DNA from: Amycolatopsis sp. 195334CR
Lineage (GTDB): Bacteria > Actinomycetota > Actinomycetes > Mycobacteriales > Pseudonocardiaceae
NCBI RefSeq assembly: GCF_017309385.1
Contig: NZ_JAFJMJ010000003.1
Location: 186,001-250,000 of the forward strand
Length of the DNA: 64,000 nt
Direction: 5' to 3'
In this document: positions 36,962 through 45,159 of the stretch, piece by piece
Layout: each line of letters starts with the position of its first letter
Numbering within the stretch: position 1 is the stretch's first letter
Made by a program: the position numbers and the translations under genes
The notes under the pieces: model-generated
Told to the model about the DNA's origin: nothing
Seen by the model: only the letters and a program-made list of their open reading frames with translations
Databases searched by the model: none

Positions 36962-38736
36962 TTGCGCGACCAGCCGGTGAACTTTTGTTTACAGACCACC
37001 CGATCTCGCCCCGGACTCGGCACGATGCGGTCGTGGGCCCGACCCAGATCGCCGTCAGCTTCGCCTTCCAGCCGCTGTACAGCCTGCACACCGGCGGTGC
37101 CGTGGCACTGGAAGCACTCGCGCGCGCCGGAACCGGGGAGCACTCGGTGGCCAGGCTGCTCGACGAAGCCGCCCGCGCGGGCAGGCTCGCCGAGACCGAC
37201 GTGGCACTGGCCGCGCACGCCGTCCGCCAGGAGGCCGACAGCGGGGCCGAGACCGCCGAAGCCCTGCTGCCGCTGCACCTGAACCTCACCGCCGCCTCGG
37301 TGGCCGAGGGCGCCGCGCGGTTCACCCCGCTGCTCGACGTGCTGGACGAGGTGGGCAGGCGCCCGCGCGAGGTGGTGCTGGAGATCGGGCCGCCGTTCAG
37401 CCGGGTGCGCCCGGCCGACCTGCTCGACAGCATGGCCGCGCTGACCGATCTCGGCTTCCGGCTGGCGCTGGACGGGCTCGGCCGCAGCGACCTGCCGCTG
37501 GCCCTGCTGGCCGCGGCCCCGGTCAACACGCTGAAGGTGGACGGCACGCTGACCGCCCACGCCGCGAGCAACACCGCGTCCGCGGTGGTGTTCGAGTCGC
37601 TGCTGCACTTCGCCTCGCGCACCGGCGCCCGGCTGGTGGCCACCGGCGTGGAGAACACCGCGCACTTCGAGGTGGTGCGCGGGCTCGGCATCCGCGTCGC
37701 GCAGGGACCGCTGTTCACCGGGACCGAGCAGGGCGGCTGGCTCGACGGCGTGACCACACCGCTGCCGGTGACCGGCGAGCGGGGCACCGCCCCCGCCGCG
37801 CCGCGGGTGAAGGACTTCCTCAAACCGGCCACCACCCTGCCCGCCACGGCCACCTGCGAGGACGTCCGATCGGCACTGGCCGCGTCCGAGCGGGCCACCG
37901 GCATCATCGGGGTGGACCACCGCAACCGTCCACTGTGGTCGGTCGACCGGGCGCGGTTCCTGCTCGCCTTCACCGGTCCGTACGGGCACGCGCTGCACGC
38001 CAAGCGCTCCGCCGACCGGCTGGCCGACATCCCGCACACGATCGACGCCGAGGCCTCCGCGCTGGAACTGCTGGACGTGGTGGCCGACGCCGACTGGGAC
38101 CGCACCGGGGACGACGTGGTGGTGGTCGACCGGCGCGGCCGCTGCCTCGGCGTGGTGCTGGTGACCGAGGTGGTGCGCGGGGTGGCCGAGGCGAAGGTGG
38201 AGGAGGCCACCGCGCTCAGCCCGCTGACCCGGTTGCCCGGCACCGAAACCGTGGCCAGGGACATCGACCGCCGGATCGCCGCCGGCGAGCCGTTCGTCAC
38301 CGCCTGGCTCGACGTGGACGCGTTCAAGTCGGTCAACGACAACGCCGGGTTCGCCGCGGGCGACGACCTGATCCGGGAACTGGGCCGCACGCTGACCGAG
38401 GCGGCCGCGCGGCTGCACCGGGTCACCGTCAGCCACGTCGGCGGCGACGACTTCCTGGTCGCCTGCGACGTGGACGAGATCGCCACGCTGGCCGCGGCGG
38501 TGCTGGACACCTCGTGGTCGGCCGACGGCCACCCGGTTTCGGTGTCACTGGCCACCCTGGTCTGCATGACCTCCTCGGTCGGCTCCTACCGCGACGTGTC
38601 GAAACTGCTGGCACCGCTGAAAAAGCGCGCGAAGGAGGTGCCGGGGTCGAGCTGGGTGCTCGGCCGCCCCGGCTCCGACCGCGTCGAGGTGCTGCGCGGC
38701 CGGGGTGGCCGCGAGGTCCGCCCGGTCGGCGCCTGA
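36934..38736 (+). CDS. EAL-CBS-like-GGDEF domain protein
   Basis: A protein of up to 600 residues with reversed order compared with common c-di-GMP enzymes. An EAL domain comes first (about 38-270: AFQPLYS, ALEALARAG, HLNLTAAS, EIGPP, LKVDG). A CBS-like regulatory region occupies about 290-410, and the GGDEF domain is last (TRLPGTETVARDID onward, signature GGDDF). In the EAL domain the usual DDFG metal motif is DGLG, so phosphodiesterase activity is doubtful. The GGDDF signature may or may not support cyclase activity. The start is unclear: ATG 36934 overlaps the lycopene cyclase gene by 28 bp without a clear ribosome site, and GTG 37033 is the next reasonable choice. Confidence 0.82.
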   Translation: MADPHPDGLIARPAGELLFTDHPISPRTRHDAVVGPTQIAVSFAFQPLYSLHTGGAVALEALARAGTGEHSVARLLDEAARAGRLAETDVALAAHAVRQEADSGAETAEALLPLHLNLTAASVAEGAARFTPLLDVLDEVGRRPREVVLEIGPPFSRVRPADLLDSMAALTDLGFRLALDGLGRSDLPLALLAAAPVNTLKVDGTLTAHAASNTASAVVFESLLHFASRTGARLVATGVENTAHFEVVRGLGIRVAQGPLFTGTEQGGWLDGVTTPLPVTGERGTAPAAPRVKDFLKPATTLPATATCEDVRSALAASERATGIIGVDHRNRPLWSVDRARFLLAFTGPYGHALHAKRSADRLADIPHTIDAEASALELLDVVADADWDRTGDDVVVVDRRGRCLGVVLVTEVVRGVAEAKVEEATALSPLTRLPGTETVARDIDRRIAAGEPFVTAWLDVDAFKSVNDNAGFAAGDDLIRELGRTLTEAAARLHRVTVSHVGGDDFLVACDVDEIATLAAAVLDTSWSADGHPVSVSLATLVCMTSSVGSYRDVSKLLAPLKKRAKEVPGSSWVLGRPGSDRVEVLRGRGGREVRPVGA

Positions 38737-38843
38737 GCTTCACCCGGACAGCGGTACCGGCCTTGGTACTGAAACAAAAGCGCCGCCCGGGCGACTGTGG
38801 TGGGTGAGTCCCCACTCGTGCGCACCGAACGGAGGCACGTCCG

Positions 38844-41800
38844 TTGCCCGGTAGTGAGTCGCTGGCGCTCACCCTGCGCCTGGCCGGCGAGGAATCCGAC
38901 GAACTCCGGCGGCGGGCGAACCGGGAGGCGCTGGCTTCGTTGTTCGAGCGAGCCGCGGCGAACAGCGGCCTGACCCCGCGCGCGAGCCGCGACGGCCTGC
39001 TCGCGCCGATCCCGGACGATTCCACGGTCACCTCGGTCACCGGGTTGCTCGACGGCCCGCTGCGCACCGAAGTGCGCCGGTACAACGAGCAATCGGGGGA
39101 AGCGAACCGGCTGCGCGTCCGCGCGTCGCTGCACCTGGCGGACGAAACCGACTACGGGCACTGGCTGGCCGGTGGGGACGCCCTCGTCGGCGGGAGCTGC
39201 GCCGAACTCGAACTCGCGGTGTCGGAGCAGGCCCACCGGGTGCTGCGCCGCCTGCCGGAAGCCGACCTCGACGCGTTCCACCCGGTGCAAACGCTTTACC
39301 ACACCGAGCAGGTGCGGGTTTGGTTCCACGGCGACGCCCCGGATCTGGCGCGCCGGCCGGAACCCGCGCTTCCCGCGCTGCCACCGGGTCCGGCCGAGTT
39401 CGTCGGCCGCGCGGACGCGCTCGCCCGGCTCGACGAGTACCACCGGGACGACGCCGAACTCGTCCTGCTGACCGGCCGGGCCGGACTGGGCAAAACCGCG
39501 CTGGCGGTGCACTGGGCCCGCCACAACGCCGCGCGGTTCACCGGTGGTGTGTGCTACCTCGATCTGGCCGCCTTGCCGGAGGACCCCGAAGCCGCGGTGC
39601 ACGAGGCACACGGCCGCATCCTGCGGAGCCTCGGCGTTTCACCGGCGGACATCCCCGATGCACCGGAAGCCAGGTCGAAGGCCTACGGCGCCCGGCTCAC
39701 CGGACCGATCCTGTTGCTGTTGGACAACCCCCGCACGGCGACGGAGGTCCTCCGCCTCCGCACCTACGGAACGGGTTCGTTCACGGTGACCGTCGCGAAC
39801 GAGTCACCGAAGCGGCTCGCCAAGACCAACGTGCCCCAGATCGCGCTGAACGTGCTGCCGCGCACCGAAGCGGCCGCCCTGGTGAAGTCCATTGTGGACG
39901 TTTCGGATGCGGACGCCGACGAACTGGCCTGGGCCGGTGACTACTTCCCCGGCAGCATCCGGTTGCTCGCCGCCGGGGTCGGGGCGATGACCACCGGCAC
40001 GGTGAGCGAACGGCTCGCCGCGCTGGCCGACGAAAGCCGTCCGCTCGAAGCGGCGGACGACCCGCCGGAGACGGTGGTCGCCCGGTGCGTGCTCCGCTTC
40101 CGCAAGCTGTCGGCCGACCAGCGGCGCCGCCTCACCCTCCTGTCGCTGGCCGGGGACCGCACGATCGTGGCCGCCGGATTGGCCGCGCTGGCCGAGATCT
40201 CCACCGCCGAGGCCGGGCGGGCGCTGGCCGAACTGCACCAGCGCGGGCTGCTCGAACGGCCGGGCGACGCCGCCGAGTACCGGCTGCCCGCCGCGCTGGC
40301 CGACTACGCCGGGGCCAGGCTGCGCGCGGGCGAACCGGCCGCCACCCGGACCGCGGCCGCCCGGCGGCTCGCCGAAAGCAGCGTCCGCCGCGAGGAGTTC
40401 GTCAGCTGGCTCAACGACTCCCCCGCCGTGCACGACGACCTCAAGCGCGACGCGCTCGCCGACGTGCTCGCCGTCCGGCTCAAGCGGATGTCGCTCAGCG
40501 AACCGAAACCGTCGTTCCTGGTGCACCTGGAAGGCCCGTGGGGCTCCGGGAAGACCACCCTGCTCGGCCTGCTCAGCCCGAAGCTGGCCGACGAGTTCCT
40601 GGTGGTCGAGTTCGACGCCTGGCGGCACAACCGGGTCGACCCGCCGTGGTGGGCGCTGCTGACCGCGTTGCGCCAGCGGGTGGCGCGGGACCTGTCCGGC
40701 TGGGGCCGGACCCGGCTGCGCCTGGTCGAGACCATTCGCCGGGTCCGCCGGACCGGCGGGGTGCCGTTCCTGGTCTCCGGCCTGCTGGTGGCCGTCGTGG
40801 TGGCCGCGGCGATCCTGTGGCTGAGCCCGTTGTGGAAGACGCCGAAGGACGTCGGCGACACCGCGCGGGCGGCCACCGCGATCTTCGCCGCGATCACCGC
40901 GATCTGGGTGGCGGGGCTGGTGGCGAGCCGCTTCCTGCTGTGGAACTCGGCCCGGGGCGCGCGGCGGCTGGAGCAGATCCACACGAACCCGATGCAGGAA
41001 GTGGCCGAGCAGTTCGCCTGGCTGGTTTCGCGGTCGAAGCGCCGGGTGGTGTTCTTCGTCGACGACCTGGACCGCTGTTCGGAGGACTACGTCGTCGACC
41101 TGCTGGACGCGGTGCAGACCCTGGTCCGCGACGCGCCGGGCAAACCGCGCAAGGGCCAGCGCTCGGCCTACTTCCTGGTGGCCGCGCACGGGAACTGGCT
41201 GCGCCGGGCCTACGAGGTGCGGTACGAGAAACTGGCGCCGGCGGCCGAGGAACCGACGCGGCCGCTGGGATATCTGTTCCTGGACAAGCTCTTCCAGTTG
41301 TCCGTGCCGATGCCCGCGATCGGCACCGACGCGATGAGCGCCTACTTCAACCGGATCCTCAACATCCGCGAACCGGCCCCCGCCGCGGCCGCGGCCGAAG
41401 AGGCCGAGCTGGTGGCCAGCCAGGTCGAGCGCAGCTCGCACGTGCTGGACGCGATGCGGGCGTGGGAGGGCGCCAGCCCGCCGGTTCGCGAGTACACCGC
41501 GCCCGCCACGGCGAAGAAGCTCGCCGAGTCCGAGTCCGCCGATCTGAGCGAGCACGCGCTGCAGAAGTTCGCCGGGCTGCTGCACCGGAATCCACGCGGG
41601 ATGAAGCGGTTCGTGAACACCTACAGCGTGCTCCGCGCGACGCGCACGCTCGAAGGGGTCGTGGTGGACAGCGACGCGCTGGCCCTGTGGACCGTGCTGC
41701 GCGTGCGCTGGCCGGTACTGGCCGACTACCTGGAGCGGTACCCCGATTCGGTCGGCAAGTCCGACTACGACGAGGAGCTGCTCGCCCTGCTCACCGACCC

Positions 41801-41894
41801 CGAACTCGGGGAAGTGCTCGAGCACGCCCCGGTCACGCTCACCGCCGAACTCATCCGCACCTGCTGTGGTGCCCAGAGCCGGGAAGGCAGCTGA
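38844..41894 (+). CDS. Two-module NTPase: STAND-like ATPase fused to KAP P-loop NTPase
   Basis: A 1016-residue protein, first of the six-gene accessory operon. Residues 1-170 are an unrecognised N-terminal domain. A STAND/NB-ARC-like ATPase follows, with Walker A TGRAGLGKTALAVHW at about 210 and Walker B PILLLLDN at about 290. It is followed by a winged-helix-like region to about 520. The second module is a KAP NTPase with Walker A EGPWGSGKTTLLGLL at about 565. Two transmembrane helices (about 640-662 and 677-700) are inserted before Walker B VVFFVDDLDRCSEDYV at about 734, the KAP hallmark. KAP proteins include F-plasmid PifA, a phage exclusion factor. The start is TTG 38844, eight bases after GGAGG. 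Confidence 0.85.
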   Translation: MPGSESLALTLRLAGEESDELRRRANREALASLFERAAANSGLTPRASRDGLLAPIPDDSTVTSVTGLLDGPLRTEVRRYNEQSGEANRLRVRASLHLADETDYGHWLAGGDALVGGSCAELELAVSEQAHRVLRRLPEADLDAFHPVQTLYHTEQVRVWFHGDAPDLARRPEPALPALPPGPAEFVGRADALARLDEYHRDDAELVLLTGRAGLGKTALAVHWARHNAARFTGGVCYLDLAALPEDPEAAVHEAHGRILRSLGVSPADIPDAPEARSKAYGARLTGPILLLLDNPRTATEVLRLRTYGTGSFTVTVANESPKRLAKTNVPQIALNVLPRTEAAALVKSIVDVSDADADELAWAGDYFPGSIRLLAAGVGAMTTGTVSERLAALADESRPLEAADDPPETVVARCVLRFRKLSADQRRRLTLLSLAGDRTIVAAGLAALAEISTAEAGRALAELHQRGLLERPGDAAEYRLPAALADYAGARLRAGEPAATRTAAARRLAESSVRREEFVSWLNDSPAVHDDLKRDALADVLAVRLKRMSLSEPKPSFLVHLEGPWGSGKTTLLGLLSPKLADEFLVVEFDAWRHNRVDPPWWALLTALRQRVARDLSGWGRTRLRLVETIRRVRRTGGVPFLVSGLLVAVVVAAAILWLSPLWKTPKDVGDTARAATAIFAAITAIWVAGLVASRFLLWNSARGARRLEQIHTNPMQEVAEQFAWLVSRSKRRVVFFVDDLDRCSEDYVVDLLDAVQTLVRDAPGKPRKGQRSAYFLVAAHGNWLRRAYEVRYEKLAPAAEEPTRPLGYLFLDKLFQLSVPMPAIGTDAMSAYFNRILNIREPAPAAAAAEEAELVASQVERSSHVLDAMRAWEGASPPVREYTAPATAKKLAESESADLSEHALQKFAGLLHRNPRGMKRFVNTYSVLRATRTLEGVVVDSDALALWTVLRVRWPVLADYLERYPDSVGKSDYDEELLALLTDPELGEVLEHAPVTLTAELIRTCCGAQSREGS

Positions 41895-43984
41895 TGGAGC
41901 CGCTCGACCCGATCGCCTACGAGGACCACGTGGTCAAACCCCATCGCACCGGTGCCGTCCCGGCCGCGGAGGACGAGCTCTTCGCGCGGTACGCGTTGTC
42001 CGGCGAGATGACCGACGACGAACTGGTCGCCCGCACCGAGGAAGTACGCGCGCTGTGGCGCCGGACCTCGGCCGCGGTCACCTGTCCCCGTCCGCTCAAA
42101 CGGGTCTACGACCACTTCCTGGCCGAGGACGCCGAACTGCGCGCGACCTACGGCGCGATGCTGGAGTCCGCGCAGTGGTGGCGTTCGCGGGAAACCACGG
42201 CCGCGCCGGACGAACTGGCCACGTTCCTGAAGGACGCGTACGAGCCGCTGAGCGCGTTGACCCCGCGCCTGCTTTCCTTGCTGCACAGTGCCTTCCCTGG
42301 AGTCCCACCCCACGAAGTCGAGCGCGCGGTGCAACTGGCCGGGTTGTCGGTCCGGGAAGCACACGAAGTCCCGGTGCCGTCGTGGGTCACCGCCGCGCTG
42401 GCTGCCGGGTTGCCGCTGCGGTGGATCGCCGAGCGCATCGCGTCCGCCGAGGTCCTGCTCGCGGCGCTGGACCAGCGGGCGACGGAGGAAGCGCCGCCGC
42501 CGGAAACCGCCGTGGTGGCCCCAAAACGAGCGGGAACCCCGCCGCGCGAACTCGAAGCGGCGACGAAGGGGCTGTGCGCCCTGCTCCGGTGGGAACCGGG
42601 CGAAGGGCACACGAGTTCCACCCGGTACCGCGTGGGCCGGCACGAGGACGAACCGCCCGGGCCCACCACGGGCGTGGTGGTCACCGAAACCGCCGGGACC
42701 GAGTTCCTCGACGCCGACGCGCCGGTCGGCCCGTGCGTGCACTACGCCGTGTTCGCCCGTTCCTCGGCGGAGGACGAGTGGTCGGCACCGGCACGCACGT
42801 CGATCCCGGTGTTCCCGTCGGTCGAGCTTCGAGAAACCCGCCGCGACGGGGACCGCCTCGAACTCGTCTGGCAGGTCCGGCCGGAGACCACCGAGGTGCG
42901 GATCCGGCGCACCCCCGGTGACGTGGTGGTGCACCGGGCCGTGCGCCGGGAGGACCACGGCCGGGTGTCCTATCAGGACAATGCCGCCGGGGACGCGGCC
43001 TACCAGGTGCAGCCGGTCTACGAACTCGCCGACGGCAGCCGCCACACCGGGGAACCCCTGCACTTCAAGGCCGACGTGTTGTCCACAACGGACGAACCGG
43101 TCACCGTCGAGCTGGAGCCCGCGGCACCGGGCTTCGGTCCCAGGGTGACCGCGCGGTGGGACCGGCGGGCGACCGGTGCGGTCCGGGTCCGCTTCGCCCC
43201 GGCACCGCCGGACTGGCACCCCGGCGACCGGATCTCCGCCACCGCACTGGAAACCTACGGCGAGGAGCTGCGCGGGCGGCCGGAACCGGACGGCGACCGC
43301 GTCCGGTTGACCGGGGAGGTCGCGCCGGGCTGGCAGTGGTACCTGCCGGTGGCCGTGACCGGTGCCGAAGCCACCGTCGGGGTGGCGGCCCGGCTGGGCA
43401 CCGCGCTACCGGTCAGCGAGCCGGTGGCGCAACGGCGTGGCGCGGAGATCGTGCTCTCCTGGATCTGGCCGCCGGGACTGGCCGGGGCCCGGGTGAGCTG
43501 GACGGACCGGGACGGCGAACCGCAGTCGGTGGACATCTCCGCGTACGCCTACGAAGCGAACGGCTGCCGCATCCAGGCCGGGACCGACCCGATCCGCGTC
43601 GAGATCCGCGGCACGGCGACCTCGTCCGACGGGGTCGCGCTGTCGGCACCGGAAATCGTCGAGGCACCCGGATACGCCGCCAGGGTGGACTACACCGTGC
43701 AGCGGAGCCGCTGGCGCCGCCGGGAGGCGACGATCACCTTCGCCGCGATCGACGCGGTGCGCGACGGCGAGGTCGTGGTGATCGCCGCCGCCGGACCGCT
43801 GCCACCCGAACACCCCGCCGAAGGCGTCGAGGTGGCCCGGCACCGGCTCGCGCTGGAAGCGTCCGGGAGCGAGCAGTTCGCCGTCGAACTCCCCGCCGAT
43901 CACCGCTGGGTGGTGTGCTTCGCGGCCGACCCCGGCGCGGTCGAGTTGGGCACGGCCTCGGCACGGGCGGAGGTGCGCCGGTGA
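41894..43984 (+). CDS. FN3-like repeat protein of the GAP1/GTPase operon
   Basis: A 696-residue protein I cannot assign to a named family. The first 200 residues are helical and acidic, without known motifs. From about 225 onward it is a series of beta domains with fibronectin-type-III character: strands such as CALLRWEPGEGHTSSTRYRV, then PVGPCVHYAVFARSS, RLELVWQVRPETTEVRIRR, and later VLSWIWPPGLAGARVSWTD. Four or five such repeats are likely. There is no signal peptide or membrane segment, so these FN3-like domains are probably intracellular. The ATG at 41894 overlaps the preceding stop (TGATG), and the stop overlaps the next start (GTGA). It may act as a scaffold or recognition subunit. Confidence 0.75.
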   Translation: MEPLDPIAYEDHVVKPHRTGAVPAAEDELFARYALSGEMTDDELVARTEEVRALWRRTSAAVTCPRPLKRVYDHFLAEDAELRATYGAMLESAQWWRSRETTAAPDELATFLKDAYEPLSALTPRLLSLLHSAFPGVPPHEVERAVQLAGLSVREAHEVPVPSWVTAALAAGLPLRWIAERIASAEVLLAALDQRATEEAPPPETAVVAPKRAGTPPRELEAATKGLCALLRWEPGEGHTSSTRYRVGRHEDEPPGPTTGVVVTETAGTEFLDADAPVGPCVHYAVFARSSAEDEWSAPARTSIPVFPSVELRETRRDGDRLELVWQVRPETTEVRIRRTPGDVVVHRAVRREDHGRVSYQDNAAGDAAYQVQPVYELADGSRHTGEPLHFKADVLSTTDEPVTVELEPAAPGFGPRVTARWDRRATGAVRVRFAPAPPDWHPGDRISATALETYGEELRGRPEPDGDRVRLTGEVAPGWQWYLPVAVTGAEATVGVAARLGTALPVSEPVAQRRGAEIVLSWIWPPGLAGARVSWTDRDGEPQSVDISAYAYEANGCRIQAGTDPIRVEIRGTATSSDGVALSAPEIVEAPGYAARVDYTVQRSRWRRREATITFAAIDAVRDGEVVVIAAAGPLPPEHPAEGVEVARHRLALEASGSEQFAVELPADHRWVVCFAADPGAVELGTASARAEVRR

Positions 43985-45159
43985 GAAAGCTCGTCTGCCC
44001 ATACTGCTACGAAGAAGTCTCCCTGTCGGGACTGCACTTCCAGTGCCACGGCCGCGGTTCGGCCGCGGGCAACGGCTGCCGCAAGCGGGTGGACGAGAAC
44101 CGGCGCCAGCTCACCGGTTACGCGCTGGAGTCCTGGCCCACCTTCCCGGCGAACGGCCGCGCCAAGGCCGGGGTCTGCCCCGAATGCGGTGCGGTGTCCC
44201 GGATCCGCGCCTGCCCGAACTGCCACACCACGCTGCCCACCACCTTCGGCGAGGACCCGCGCAGCCCGCTCGTCGGGCTGATCGGCGGCAAGGGCGCGGG
44301 CAAGACGGTGTTCCTCACCGTGCTCATGCACGAACTGCAGCACGCGATCCGCCGCCGGTTCGGCGCCGACACCCGGCTCATCGGCGACCAGCACGCCGGC
44401 GAGGCGTCCACCAAGCGCTGGTTCGAGACCTACGAACGCGCGCTCTTCGTGGACAAGGTGCTGCCGGAGACGACCAGGTCGGCGATCGACGGCGTGCGCG
44501 CGCCGATCGTCTTCGAATGGCGCACCTCCCGCCGCCGCCTCGGCCGCCGGAGCAGGCCGCTGAGCAGCACGCTGTCCTTCTACGACGCCGCCGGCGAGGA
44601 CATGACCACGCAGGACAGCGTGTACACCCAGCACTACCTGCGGTGGACCAGCGCGCTGATCGTGGTGCTCGACCCGTGGCAGCTGCCCGGCGCGCGCGGG
44701 CGGATCACCGTGCCGGACAACGCGATCCGGGAGAACGAACCCCCGCAGGAGGTGCTCAACCGGGTCACCGAGGCGTTGCGGCAGCGGACGAACTCCGGGC
44801 TGATCCCGGTGCCGATGGCGGTGGTGTTCGCCAAGATGGACTCCTTCTTCGACTCGCTCGGCCCGGCGCACCCGCTGATGCGCCCGCCCGCGGCGGGCCC
44901 GGCCTACGACGAGCGGGCGGGTGCCGCCACCCACGAGCACGTCCTGGAACTGCTCGGCGATCTGGGCGCGGACGCCATCGACGCGCACCTCCGGCTCAAC
45001 TACAAGACGTACCGGTACTTCGCGGTGTCCGCGCTGGGCGCCACCCCGGACTACGCCAGCAACTCGGTGAACGCGCGCGGCATCCAGCCGCACCGGGTGG
45101 ACGAGCCGCTGCTGTGGCTGCTCAGCCGGTCCGGGATCGTCGCCAGGACGCGGAAGTGA
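43981..45159 (+). CDS. Zinc-ribbon GTPase (double-GTPase-like), first of two
   Basis: A 392-residue P-loop GTPase-like protein. Zinc-binding cysteines occur at the N-terminus (LVCPYCYEEV, then FQCHGRG and NGCRK) and in a second ribbon (GVCPECGAVSRIRACPNCHTT). The G1 loop is LIGGKGAGKTVFLTVL at about residue 96, G3 is FYDAAGEDM, and G4 is VFAKMDSF, which keeps Lys-x-Asp but lacks the usual Asn. The pattern fits the DO-GTPase families described by Aravind and colleagues in GAP1-containing conflict systems. No membrane segment. Start GTG 43981, coupled by GTGA. Its stop also overlaps the GAP1 gene, so partners should be made in equal amounts. Confidence 0.82.
   Translation: MRKLVCPYCYEEVSLSGLHFQCHGRGSAAGNGCRKRVDENRRQLTGYALESWPTFPANGRAKAGVCPECGAVSRIRACPNCHTTLPTTFGEDPRSPLVGLIGGKGAGKTVFLTVLMHELQHAIRRRFGADTRLIGDQHAGEASTKRWFETYERALFVDKVLPETTRSAIDGVRAPIVFEWRTSRRRLGRRSRPLSSTLSFYDAAGEDMTTQDSVYTQHYLRWTSALIVVLDPWQLPGARGRITVPDNAIRENEPPQEVLNRVTEALRQRTNSGLIPVPMAVVFAKMDSFFDSLGPAHPLMRPPAAGPAYDERAGAATHEHVLELLGDLGADAIDAHLRLNYKTYRYFAVSALGATPDYASNSVNARGIQPHRVDEPLLWLLSRSGIVARTRK

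Noticed and set aside
35846..38736. Carotenoid biosynthetic gene cluster
   Set aside because: Only a cyclase-family gene is present; no phytoene synthase, desaturase or GGPP synthase is near, and the P450 at 17372 is 18 kb away.
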